A stretch of DNA of 38,136 nt from Saccoglossus kowalevskii (Eukaryota; Hemichordata; Enteropneusta; Harrimaniidae): NCBI RefSeq assembly GCF_000003605.2, contig NW_003112478.1, positions 5,965 through 44,100 on the forward strand. Reading direction: 5' to 3'. Position numbers and translations under genes: made by a program. Positions 9,601 to 21,059 of this stretch are shown here, piece after piece (within the stretch, counting starts at the first letter, position 1; every line of letters starts with the position of its first letter). The notes beneath the pieces were generated by a model. That model ran no database searches. It saw nothing but the letters and a program-made list of their open reading frames with translations, and was not told the DNA's origin.

Positions 9601-10374
9601 TGAAAGGTTAGTGGAAGCCCGTGCATTGGAAACTGGTGAAGAGTTAGTGGAAGCCTAGTCATTTGTGGTAGATGAAGAGTTAGTGGAAGCCCAGGCATTG
9701 GCTACTGGTGAAGGGTTAATGAAAGCCCAGCCATTGGCTTCTGGTGAAGAGTTAGTAGAAGCGTTTTCATTTGTGGTTGGTGAAGGGTTAGAGGAAGCTC
9801 AGCCATTGGCAACTGGTGAAGAGTTAGTGGAAGCCCTTTTCATTGGTGACTGGTGAAGAGTTAGCGGAAGCTTCAGCCATTGGTAACTGGTGAAGAGTTA
9901 GTGGAAGCCTAGTCATTTGTGGTTGGTGAAGGGTTAGAGGAAGCCCAGCCATTGGCAACTGGTGAAGAGTTAGTGGAAGCCTAGTCATTTGTGGTTGGTG
10001 AAGGGTTAGAGGAAGCCCAGCCATTGGTAACTGGCAAAGGGTTAGCAGAAGCCCAGTCATTGGTGACTGGTGAAGAGTTAGCGGAAGCCCAGACATTGGT
10101 AACTGGCAAAGGGTTAGTGGAAGCCCAGCCATTGGTGGTTGGTGAAGGGTTAGTGGAAGCCCGGGCATTGGCAACTGGTGAAGAGTTAGTAGAAGCCTAT
10201 TCGTTTGTGGTTGGTGAAGGGTTAGAGGAAGCCCAGCCATTCGTAACTGGCAAAGGGTTAGCGGAAGCCCAGTCATTGGTGACTGGTGAAGGGTTAGTGG
10301 AAGCCCAGCCATTGGCTACTGGTGAAGAGTTAGTGGAAGCCTAGTCATTTGTGGTTGGTGAAGGGAAGCCCAGC
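6632..10374. repeat. 36-bp minisatellite array, about 104 units
   Basis: Units of 36 bp (core GGTGAAGGGTTAGTGGAAGC) repeat over 3.74 kb with few length changes. Two main unit types alternate: one ending in CCCAGCCATTGGCAACT and one ending in CCTAGTCATTTGTGGTT. A typical unit is about 56 percent G+C against an AT-rich intron, and the + strand has nearly twice as many Gs as Cs. Because 36 is a multiple of three, frames stay open: the + frame reads LVEAQPLATGEG-type repeats until a TAG-bearing unit, and the - frame reads MAGLPLTLHQ-type repeats up to about 160 residues. No start context, splicing or family resemblance suggests a gene. The array ends abruptly at GGTGAAGGGAAGCCCAGC. Confidence 0.97.
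8442..8945. repeat. Higher-order repeat, 252 bp (7 units), two near-identical copies
   Basis: The seven-unit blocks 8442-8693 and 8694-8945 are nearly identical: their minus-strand translations differ at only a few residues over 82. The next block from 8946 keeps several of the same units but is eight units long. This shows multi-unit duplication rather than single-unit drift. Confidence 0.8.
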
Positions 10375-12417
10375 ATGTACTATATACAAACCTTTCTTTA
10401 GACGATGATGGATTGCATATAGATATCAGTCTTGGTTTCACTATATTCAATTTGAAAAAGTGATTTTCATTAAAATAAAATTCCCAGATGGTAAACATTA
10501 TCTATTTCTTAATCAGGAATTAATTGACTAACAAATCGAAATATAAATCGAAGTATAATATAAGATGTGTTATTAAAGCAAAAGATCCATATCGCAATAT
10601 TCCGAAATTAACAATGGCAGGCAGAAATGTGCTATAAGGTTATTACAAATTGCAATGCTGCACATCTGTGCACAGACTTTACAACAAAGTGGCTGTGTTT
10701 AATTTTACATAGTAATGCCCTAAGGATTTAACTGAAGAAAAACTTATGGGACTTATAATCTTGTCAAGTATACAATTAAATTCATGTATAGCTGGGAGAC
10801 ACTGAATTCAAGTCAGAATCAAGGTGGAGTAGTATTAAAAACATGAGCAGTTTAATAGGTTAATATGAACAATCATGATGCATCAACCTGATTGTTACAA
10901 TTTGAGGTCTCTGAGGTAATACACAAAGCCCCTAATGAAATCAATAAATAAAAAAATGGTTGAGTCATGAATGGGTTTTACAATTTTATCATTCATTACT
11001 GAAATTATAATTAGAATACTCAAAAATTGTTAAAAAGCATAGCTCAAACTATAACAATATGTTAACTCTGGCTTAGTTTGGGGTTAAATTTGTGCATATT
11101 AATTACCTAATTTGAGTAATATGATAGCTCATCTCATTTCAATGAAACTTTTGAATTTCATGTTAAAATTTATACATATTTTTTCCAAGGAAGTTGTTCA
11201 TGGTTGATGAGTCATGGTTGAATTGTACTTTAGGACTCCTTATAATTAAAGAATTGTTAAAAATTTGATAATTAACAATTAAACATGCTTTATTTGAACA
11301 TTGAAATCAATGAGAATAGGCAAGAGGGTAATTTAAATAACAGCATTTCAACAACTTTTTTTTTTAAATATGTGTAAATAATTATTGTAATTGCTTTACA
11401 AAATGGTAAAAGTTTTGGAAAATAGCCTCCATCATTGAAGGCTATCAATTCAATAATTTTCAAAAATAATTTATCAAATTTTTTAATGTAGATTAGTCTG
11501 TTATAAACTATATGGCCATTTTTAGTATATGTAAATTAGGTATTTGCCCCTGCCTACATGTTTCTGCATTTCTTATGATATGCTTACGGTAGGTTGTTAT
11601 AAAAGTTGCTTAAAAAGTTACATTCCCATTCATGGCTGGTGCCCTTTACAAAGATATACCATGTTTTGTCATACATGCAGATAACATCACAAAATATTTT
11701 ATTTCTCAGCTGGGTCCACAGGCTACAAATGAATATCGTGTTAGATTACATTGCGATTGTTCTGCATTATTGGAATTGTTCAGTTCCACAAAATTGATGT
11801 ATTACACATATTCCCCTGCGAGCATGTGCATGTTTCAACCAAGCCCACACATCAGACATCAATAAAATAAATAGATTTCTTTGGAAGAGACTCTTAAACA
11901 GACAACCACTTAGCCGTGATTATTAATTAAAATGCTATTCTATATAGAAATTAAACTCAATTAAATTGCAAATGTATAAATGGTTGTGCTTTAACTGAAT
12001 TAAATTCAAGGTAGTAGAAAAAAAACATCATGTAAATTCTAACTTGATTCATATTAGTTTGCGTACTTTAGGCTGGAGAAAAGAAGGTGAAGGTATTTTA
12101 CAGATTACCATACTTTAATCCTTAATCTATGCAAACTTGGATTAAATCCTTAATTGCAAATCAAGATTTATATATCCTAAATGCAAGGCCACTAAAGAAA
12201 ATGCCCTTAATTCGAGTTGACTTTGCATATAAGACAAAGGCTATAAAACGAAATGGCTTGATGTCAAATTGCAGAAAAAGTCACACTTATGCACATTCAG
12301 TGAATAAAAACTACAATAGTGATAAGGTGATGACAGAATAAATGGATGTGTCATATCAGAGATAATTGAGTGAAATTTCTTTATTGACGTGTCATAGTCA
12401 TCAGTTTTTTTTTCAAG

Positions 12418-12687
12418 ATGGCCGACCCACCCACGTCTGAGGCCTTGTGTTCTAGTCAGATGAGTGAGTTTACTCCTTCTCAGAGCCCAAATCTACACAT
12501 GTTCTACGCACAGTTTATTCATTACCTTAGTTTCTACTCGTCACAACCGTGCATGGCACCGACTGTTCTCAACACTCGCATTGTAGTGTTTGTAATCTGT
12601 GGTATGAAGCTCAGAATAGCGCATTGCACTGCAAGGAGCATACACTGTGCCCCCAGGTTAGCAGCATATTACATAACCAATATTTGA
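12418..12687 (+). other. Isolated open frame, 89 codons, unrecognised
   Basis: CAAGATGGCC gives a good start context and also a YY1-like core (12414-12422). The frame opens MADPPTSEALCSSQMSEF, is less AT-rich than its surroundings and ends at TGA. I recognise no domain. A GTATGA at 12601 could be a donor, making this a possible first exon of a nested transcript, but no partner exon was found. It could equally be a relic of a retroposed gene or of a promoter. Confidence 0.2.
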
Positions 12688-12864
12688 CTATTCATAAATT
12701 GATTACTAACAAATAGTGCAAGTCACCGACAGTGACTAATAAACAAGAAACCCATTGGGTCAAGAACATGTAATATATAATTTGTTCATTTGTGTTTTTT
12801 CTAGCATATTTTTGCATTTTTACTGGATAAAAATTAATATAAGTTGCATGTCTGTAATTTTTAA

Positions 12865-13363
12865 AACAAAAATACTATGTAACAATTGTAATCAAAATAC
12901 TATGTAACAATTTTAATCAAAATACTATATAACAATTGTAACCAAAATACTATGTAACACTTGTAACCAAAATACTATGTAACAATTGTAACCAAAATAC
13001 TATGTAACAATTGTAACCAAAATACTATGTAACAATTGTAATCGAAATACTATATAACAATTGTAACCAAAATACTATGTAACACTTGTAACCAAAATAC
13101 TATGTAACAATTGTAATCAAAATACTATATAACAATTGTAACCAAAATACTATGTAACACTTGTAACCAAAATAATATGTAACAAGTGTAACCAAAATAC
13201 TATATAACAATTGTAACCAAAATACTATGTAACAATTGTAACCAAAATACTATGTAACACTTGTAACCAAAGTACTATATAACAATTGTAACCAAAATAC
13301 TATGTAACACTTGTAACCAAATACTATGTAACAATTGTAACCAAAATACTGTTTAACAATTGT
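12865..13363. repeat. 25-bp minisatellite, 20 units
   Basis: The consensus is AAAATACTATGTAACAATTG plus TAACC. Twenty head-to-tail units are visible, only one with a length change. Most contain the palindrome ACAATTGT. Variants (ATATAAC against ATGTAAC, ACTTG against AATTG) recur in a semi-regular order. A+T is very high, unlike the 36-bp array. Confidence 0.97.
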
Positions 13364-13810
13364 GAAGATTTTATACCCAGTAATAGTGTAGTAGAAAAAA
13401 ATATTGCAATAATTTATATTGTCTAAATCTGAATTTCTTCCTGCCTATATAGTGAAGGTTCAAAGGTCATCTATTGACAAAGTTCATCCCTGTACAAATA
13501 TTAAACTCTAAATTAGATATTATAATATTATAAGACAACGCGACCTTTTTGTTGAAATTGATTTTGATGTTTTCTTTCATAATTGAGATGCAATGTAGCT
13601 ACATCAAATACAAATCTTTCAACGCCGTGTCATGAGCAATTTGACGCTGTTTAGGATTTCTGATGTTTGCTACATTCCCCAGGGTAACATATTCCCTCCA
13701 GCGATCAGATTGTATCTGTTTTCTGATTGCTCATATTATATTGTTTATCAGACAGTGTGATTGGATTAAAAGCATAATTCACAAAATATTTTCCTAATGT
13801 TATTTCCATT

Positions 13811-13824
13811 GTTGCTATGGTTAC
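13811..13824 (+). promoter_or_regulatory. RFX X-box-like site
   Basis: GTTGCTATGGTTAC resembles the RFX X-box (GTTGCCATGGCAAC) with changes in three positions. It is intronic, so any role would be as an enhancer. Confidence 0.2.
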
Positions 13825-14798
13825 TGTGAACTACCATAGGCTACCACAGTCCCACAAGTACCAGGGTATAGACATAAAAGCTGAAGTCTGGCTTGGATTA
13901 ATTTCTGCTACTTAAATTTCTCTGATACATGTGTAATTATACATTAGTTTCTATGTACATGTAGTTTCTGGTTTCTACTTTTAATTTTTTCACTAAAATA
14001 TTTGATAAATCAAAATCATATTAAGCAAAAATAGAAAATTTTAACAAGTTTTTTCTATGTGTTTAAAGATTCAGACCCCTGGCATCTTGAAGCTTTGACC
14101 ATTCTGTGTGAATAAATGCTGTAGATTCTGTGTGAATGGTAACATAGAATTCAGAATTGTCATTTTAAGAATATTTTTGTGGAATCAATATATACAGTTG
14201 TGTATGATTTTCGTAAAAGATGCATGTTTAGTGAGGTGACGATCCATGCTCTGAAATACAAAACAAAATTGCACTGTTTAGTGCCAAGGAAATTTTTTAT
14301 TATAATTAATTTTATTATACATCTGTCACCGTAAGGCCATAAGTTACAGCGTGTCGTAATTTTGCGGTATTTTACGGGGTATTTTCATATAAGGAAATGC
14401 AAATACCAAATATGGAATGATTACACATGTAAGTGCCCTCTAATAATAAAAATAAACATGGCTGCCACCAGTGTTTGACGAAACTCCACACAAAGAAGTT
14501 TGCTGATTCTGTTCTAAACTTTTTGGATTTCGGCATTCCCATGGTGTATCCTTGGAAGGAAAAGATGTATAATAATACGCTACACGTCGGTCGATACTGT
14601 ACTATCTTCGGGCATACTTTGTGGTATCCTCGCAATAACCTCATATTATTATCTTTTAATTTATAACTTAACCATGGACACTGTGTGTTTGGCAAACAAA
14701 CATACTATTTGAACTTGAGTTTGTCTCCTTGGTTATTCCTTACGAAAACAGAATAACTGAGAAAAATTCCCACAGCCATCATCGGTTCGTCTTGCATC

Positions 14799-14820
14799 CA
14801 TGATGACGCATGTCATCATG
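14799..14820. repeat. 22-bp inverted repeat
   Basis: CATGATGAC and GTCATCATG form a perfect 9-bp inverted repeat around GCAT. The centre TGACGCATGTCA resembles paired bZIP half-sites. Confidence 0.6.
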
Positions 14821-15212
14821 CTGACCGACAACGCGTTTCTGAAGATTAGACACAGTGTTTCAGTACATCGACGAATCACTGGGGTGCTAATAAATACACT
14901 ATTATCTTCTTGTTATAATTTTCTATCACCACATTTAAAAGCAAAAACGATCATTATTTCTCTTATTTTTGAAAATTCAAAATTGTTCCGTCTTCACAGA
15001 ATCAATGATGTAGACACAGGATTCAACAACCAGGATATAAAAGATGTATTTTCTGTTCAACAGGGAATAACTCGGCCTGTGTATATCATAATGTCAGTTG
15101 TCATACACTGTTGTTAGATAATTAAATTGTAAGCTTTTTTTGTATTTTACAGTGTAGTGATACTAAACCATAACAAAATGCAGTCTTAGATGATGCACCT
15201 TTCATATTCATG

Positions 15213-15432
15213 TACTGTAGAGGCATGAATTACCGGTGTGTATTCACCGAGGTTTAATTTCACTATTTTTGCTGACAAGTAAAATCTGCTACATTTAATC
15301 CATGTGGACTTGTAAAATAACAATATAACTCATTGTTTCTTTACCAAATTCATAAACTTAAAACCTAGTGAAATTGCTAAAACATCAAAATAGTGAAATT
15401 AAGTGCCAGTGAAAATAAATGGTTTTACAGTA
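15213..15432. mobile_element. TA-flanked MITE, family A, copy 2
   Basis: Begins TACTGTAGAGGCATGAAT and ends ATGGTTTTACAGTA. The inverted end and the start align through TTCAC(C/T)G(A/G) and TTAATTTCAC blocks. It is 220 bp long, matching copy 1 in size and tips but with more internal divergence. Confidence 0.65.
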
Positions 15433-15514
15433 TTTCAAGTATCATATATCTGTCTTTAAAAAAACACTTTTTCTTTGATATGATGAGGTTAACACGAGAA
15501 TACTGCAACGTATA

Positions 15515-15720
15515 TGCACTCAGGCAGTATGAGATCATATCAATATCTGATACGTGTCTGTCGATATGGTTGCTGTAAGCCTTTGTATTTACATAATTAC
15601 ATTATTATACAACTGATTGTAGTAATTTAATAAGAGATAACAGCCCCAAATGACAGCAAGATATGTTGTGCACTGTGCAAATATTAGCATTCATTGACAG
15701 AATTCTTTTTCTATAACATG
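15515..15720. repeat. Dispersed repeat, copy 2
   Basis: Partner of the repeat at 725-955; see the shared ordered blocks there. It carries an extra insertion before AACAGCCCCAAATG. It ends about 250 bp before E4. Confidence 0.45.
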
Positions 15721-15969
15721 CTGCAAGCATTTTGCATGTGATTTAAACATAGGAAAGTGTTCAAATGTGACAACATTACCCAGGGTAATCTCTAGAATGA
15801 GTTGAATGTTGGTGACATAGTTTGACCCAAATAAAGGATATTTTGAATGTTTGAATGAGTGCTTACACAAATAATAATACAAATACAGTTTACAGAGTGG
15901 TAATTTCAATAATTATTGTTTTCAGTGCGAGATGTTTGTTACAATGTTGAATGTTTTGTGTTTTTACAG

Positions 15970-16055
15970 TGCCTGATCAAACTGAATTGAACTTTCAAGA
16001 TAACTCAGACGTTGTATCAAAATTAACATTCTGGGAGAAGTTATGGGAAATTCAG
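15970..16055 (+). CDS. POMT1: POMT1 exon E4: linker after MIR3
   Basis: Two bases complete the codon split at E3, then 28 codons lead to a GTAATG donor. The first part (PDQTELNFQDNSDVVS) is polar and variable, as expected of the family's linker. The end (KLTFWEKLWEIQ) matches the conserved FxxKFWELQ-type segment that leads into the luminal loop. It follows a 9.5-kb intron; acceptor TTTTTACAG. The exon is short and weakly conserved at its start, but frame continuity on both sides supports it. Confidence 0.9.
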
Positions 16056-16231
16056 GTAATGAATTACTTTTTATGACAATTATATATGTAAATATGTGTG
16101 TAATTCTTTAGACAAACATCGTTACAGCATATGCACTACCATATTTGCCTATATCTAAGCTTTCAGATGATATATAGGTTTTTATAGTAGCATGCTTAGT
16201 ACCCTTTCGAGAATGTCTAAATCACAATCAA

Positions 16232-16594
16232 TTTTTACCTCCGCTGTTGACTTTGTCGAGCGGAGCTTATCATATGAGTGATTGTCCTGCGTCCGTCATC
16301 TGTGTTAACTTTTTTCATTTTCAACTTCTTCTTGAAAACTACAATTCTTATTGCATTGATACATGGCGTATATGTACCTTGGGCAGACCTCTCTTAGATT
16401 TGTTCATTTCATGATGCTATCTTCAATTCTCTAATTTTGGTAAAAGGGATATCTTTTGACTTCTTCTTGAAAACCGCAAGTCTGATTGCTTTGATACTAT
16501 ACATATTGTTCATTTTCTAATGATATCTTCCGTTGTTTGATTGAAATGTGCATTGCTAACAGCGAAGCTATCTCAGCCGATAGGCTGCTTGTTA
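16232..16594 (+). mobile_element. Hairpin-ended dispersed repeat, copy 2 (short)
   Basis: Starts TTTTTACCTCCGCTG with a perfect CTCCGCT...AGCGGAG hairpin (16239-16265). It ends with CAGCC-GATA-GGCTG (16574-16587) then CTTGTTA. Only about two internal units remain, against five in copy 1, so copies differ mainly in internal unit number. Same orientation as copy 1. Confidence 0.65.
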
Positions 16595-17751
16595 AATAAT
16601 TTTTTCTCATTTCTACTCATAAGAATCGAGCCATTTGATTATGGCGCCAAAATAGATTCTTATAATCCCCTGTGAGGAATAACAAATTTTTACCTACTTA
16701 TCTCGAAATTTCTTTTTCTTTGTACTGTCACCGCCATATCAGTTCGATCATTATGGGAATACAGTATGTTCTTGTTGCATTTTTATTCCTCTTTATACCA
16801 ACAAATATACAGATTTTCAAAAGATCACATTACACGAGAAAAAGAACTAAAGATATGTGTATCTTTAAATTTTGATTTGATTAAAGGGTATTTACAAATA
16901 TGTAATCAGTGGTACAACATAAAGTACATTTCACAAATTTAAACCACACAAACATATCACACCTGTCCTCAATGTAACATGCTAAGATTAAAGAAAGAAA
17001 TGATGTGTCATCGAAGTTATTTTCTCGTCCACGGGAAAGTGATTACATACATCTGTCCAGAACCTGTTACGAGCTGTAACATTTGCTTGATACTCAACTA
17101 ACAATGAGAAAAAATATGTTATGACATCACAGTAACCACACTCTAAAGAAAAATTGGTTTTAAAATATCCAAAATTAAAGGCTTTGCAAACTGGCAATGC
17201 AGATCAGAATATGTTGAAATTTATAATTAAATGTACAAATGCCACACGGCTTTGAAGGCTCTGAATACCAGCTTCTTAAAATGCATTTAATTGCAGCATT
17301 GACCTTTCCCAACAGTTTGATTTTCAGATGAGCCTTGTCGTTTACATCCCAGAATTTGTTTACATCATCATTCATTGTGATATGTCGTTTGCACCCCCTA
17401 GCTGTTATTTGCACACATAATGTCACTAATGGATACATGAGTGGATCAGGTGTACGAAATGTCCTTTATACATGTCATATCTTGTAAAATGATATGTTAA
17501 GATTATTCTGAAGTTGCCGTATCGAAAAACATGGTGTTAACATGTGTAAACTAAATACTGTGTAAAATCAAACACAAATACTGTTTAAATATGTCTATTT
17601 AAACTAAATGCAATGAAAATATTTCAGCTAATAGATAATTATAACATCAAAGTACCTACATTTATTTAAATTTAGTTGTCAATATAAAATATGAATTTCA
17701 ATCCAGATTTCATGTTTATTTCTTTCTCGGTTTATTTAACCTTAACATTTG

Positions 17752-17880
17752 CAATCAGTGTGCCTTCTAAACCGATGTGACATGCCATTGACGCACAGAG
17801 ATTTGCTGTGACGCAACTATTTATGCTAACTAATGTACTGGCACGTCCTTGACGCAACATAAAATTATAATAGTATAGCG
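17752..17880 (+). repeat. GTGTGCC-type dispersed repeat, copy 1
   Basis: It reads CAGTGTGCCTTCTAAACCGA, then a GCCATTGACGCACAG block, and matches the inverted segment at 24649-24692. Several GACGCA motifs recur inside. I have seen similar CAGTGTGCCCTCTAAGCC strings in invertebrate repeats, from memory only. Confidence 0.5.
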
Positions 17881-18890
17881 ATCATGAAAATCATCTTACT
17901 ATAGTTATGGAATTTGTATTTTTGTGAAACAGAATTACTTTTTATAAACAAAATGAGTTTTTTCGTTTGTGCATTGAATCATCATTGCAGTCGCATACGC
18001 TCGTATTTTTTCTTGAAGCCCGACCTCCCCAGCATGCAGTCAACAAGCTGACTCAAATTAATTTTGTAGAATTCCATTTTGAATCAGGATCCCTAAAAAA
18101 ATCAGTCCTATTAGAAGGCATACTGTTTGCAATCCATCTATTGCTTTGATATAAAAAAATATGTTGAATTTACGTTCTATTCACACTTGACTACAATGAT
18201 CAATCTCTTTTGAAAACTCGGAGGTTTCCTAGCTTTTATCTTCAGGTTCCATTAGATTGCATTATGATCCGTAGATAATGTATCACGTATTGTGTTTTGG
18301 GAACAAATATTATACATTGAGTCGCTAAAAACCTTCTCAGCTGAATGTGTTTCTATCGACATGGCAAAATGAAGAAAAAAAAAGATTGATTGATTGATAG
18401 CATTTGAAATTATTTAAAGATGAAATTGAATCTCTTTCTTAGTGAGGGAATTTGAAGGAATCACGAAATGATTGTTGATTGCTTGCTATCTGACAGATGG
18501 ATCAATCCAAATAAAACTGGTGTGCTGCAAACGCTAGTGATGCCATTATGAAATAACAATCTTGGGTAATATGATATTAAATGTACCAATCCTTAGGTGG
18601 TATATATAATGGTGCGCAAAAACAAACTTTAAACTCTCGTGAGTTGACTGAAGAGACGTACTAGATAGATCTGTGCAACTTGTTAGTGCTATCTATAATT
18701 GTATCATTGATAAAATATAGTGAAAATTTGTAAAACTTTAATTGAAATTTAAGGCCAAATAAAATAAAATCGGTTTTCTGTTAACAATACTTACATTTTG
18801 GGGAGGGGGTTAGAAGTTTGTTCTATGCTAATGACTCAAAATTACTTATATCTGAGTATAAAAATTAACTATGGTCATTTCACCAATAAT

Positions 18891-20286
18891 TTTAGATCCG
18901 CTGAGCTACACAGATGCTGTGTCCTGTGTCTGTCTGGATGAATGAATGTGGGTGACTTCTTCTCAAAACCTGTTGAACCATTTGACTTGATTTTTATTGT
19001 ATTTCTGCCTTGATGAGTGGAGTAGGAAATTTGTTCACGAGGAGTTGATCTGCAAAAAATTATGCAAATTAGCAATATCAAAATGCTTATTTAATAAATG
19101 ACTTCTTCTTTGACACTATTTGGTCTAAATTGCTGATATTGATAGTGCACATGCAATGGGTTGACCCCTGTCAGATGTGTTCATTTCATGGCCATATCTT
19201 AAATTCTTAATTTTCAGTGAATGATTTTGTCATTTTTTAGTGAATATTTGGTAAAAAATGCTATTTTTGACTTCTTCTTGAAAACTACCAGCCCAATTGC
19301 TTTGATACTTGGTACGTAGGTGTCTAGGATAGACCTACATGTATGTAAGATTTGTTCATTTCATATCTTAAATTCTTTATTTTTAGCGAATATTTTTGTT
19401 TTTTTTCTAGTGAAAAAATTTGCTATCTCTATCTATGAATGTCTGTATGTATACGTGTCATCTAAAATAAAGATAAAAATGTAATTTTTTTTACAATGCG
19501 TTATAAGATAGGACTGGGGTAAGATATACACAACATGACACTGAATTACCAATAAGACATGGAAATTAGAAATACTGCTTTACTGCTATGCAGTAAAATA
19601 CTTTATTTTAGCTGGAATTAATTTTTGATGAAGATACATTTCGTGTGTTTTGTATGAAATTTATAATTTTCACTGATTTTTGACAAGTTGAATATAAAAT
19701 ATAGGAAAAAAAGGTATATTCGCTGAATTTTATTTTCACTGAATCATTCTTTCAGCGCAAATAGCAACAGTTAATTCCAAGCAAAAATAAAGTATTTTAC
19801 AGTAATTAAACACCTTTTTCAAAGGTCAATTCTAGATTCTATAGACACTATATAGTGGCACACACAGTGGATTTTAAACCTTTAAACCTTTGTGTAGGAA
19901 ACAATAAAAACCAATATTATCATAAAATGTATCCTAACTATGCAAATAGTAAAAGTACACAAAGATAAAGTTGATTTGTACTGACGGTATGTTTGTATAC
20001 GCATGTAAAACATTTATATGCGCATATGAGATGAAGTGATTACAAAGCGCACAAAACTTGCGAGGGCAGTAGGTCTTTATAGGATAAAATACTATTGATC
20101 ACATGACAAATCAGCTAATCTATTACAGGTTATCTGTTTTACAAATCTATCCCATATGAATTGTGTTCGCCAACGCAGATGCACTTTAAAAGTTCAGAAA
20201 TAGTGACAGAGCACCACATGTAATGACTTACATTTCATGTCCATGCCGCAGCGATTTTGCTATAATAATAAGAGGCTGCTTGTTTA
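18891..20286 (+). mobile_element. Hairpin-ended dispersed repeat, copy 3 (decayed)
   Basis: Starts TTTAGATCCGCTGAGC, contains GACTTCTTCTTGAAAACTAC and GATTTGTTCATTTCAT internal motifs near 19270 and 19350, and ends AGAGGCTGCTTGTTTA like the other copies. The end hairpin is degenerate. It is interrupted by the MITE at 19590-19804, so it is older than that insertion. Confidence 0.45.
19590..19804. mobile_element. TA-flanked MITE, family A, copy 3, nested
   Basis: The left end CAGTAAAATACTTTATTTTA pairs with the inverted right end CTGTAAAATACTTTATTTTT. The inverted match continues to GGAATTAA, about 33 bp in all. Its 215-bp length agrees with the other copies. The tips are better preserved than in copy 2, implying a younger insertion or a separate subfamily. 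Confidence 0.7.
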
Positions 20287-21059
20287 ATTTTTTTTTTTAT
20301 TTAATGGAACTTTTTACTCAGCAAAAATATCAAATATTTTTAATGATTTCAGTTGTGTTTGTTCCTAAGATCAAGTCTAGCTAGCCAATGATAAGTTAAA
20401 TAATTCTACTTTCGTGTCAGTTTTGAGGTAATTTAAATTTATGTTAATGTTAAAATAGAAAAAAAATGTAAATGCTAGTTGTCATTGCTGAATATATAAG
20501 ATTGATGTATTAAAATCCTCTGTTTACCATGAATAGCACAAAGTTCAAGTCAGAAGATTTTTGATCTACCTGTCAACTATTTGATTAACAGATGTTATAG
20601 ATGCTGTAAAAAACTGAGTCCTCAGATTATTATGACGATTGCTCTAAATGCACCTATTAAAATTAAAACGGATATGCAAAAGCTTTTAATCGGTTGATTG
20701 ATATGCAACAAGCTTCAAGATAATGAAATTTCAACTCGACATACTACATATTCAGCACAAAATAATGTGATATTTTTTATAAATATATGTTGCCATGACG
20801 ATGAGATTTCATGTACTCTGATGTCTTAAACTTCATGACTGAGATCAATCACTGTATTATGTGTAATTTTTGATGGAAAACTGTGGTAGCAATTTCTGTC
20901 AAATGTTTATTATGTTTTATATTTTATCTCATTTCTATGAAGAAATGTCGTCTGATAGGTATCTTTTATCTTCTTTCATATTCTTATTTTAGTATTTATT
21001 TATCACAACTTATCTTTATATTGTATTTCTAAGTATGCAATAAACTTTAATATTCAGTC

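Larger units (their letters stand above)
6423..15969. other. Intron E3-E4 (9547 bp)
   Basis: The largest intron in the window. It holds the 36-bp array (6632-10374), AT-rich DNA with nothing recognised (10375-12400), an isolated open frame (12418-12687), the 25-bp minisatellite (12865-13363), an X-box-like site (13811-13824), a palindrome (14799-14820), a MITE (15213-15432) and a dispersed repeat copy (15515-15720). No exon with both splice sites in frame was found. Confidence 0.8.

Noticed and set aside
6673-10312. Repetitive open frames of 60-160 codons on both strands of the 36-bp array as protein genes
   Set aside because: They follow from a period divisible by three. They are broken by recurrent stop-bearing units, occur on both strands, lie in an intron and match no repeat protein I know.
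13633-13737. ATGAGCAAT ... ATTGCTCAT as terminal repeats of a small MITE
   Set aside because: Only 9 bp of inverted match, no target duplication and no second copy seen.
14458-14640. ATGGCTGCCACC start context near 14458 as a nested gene
   Set aside because: The frame stops after six codons; the downstream open frame has no start context and no recognised product.
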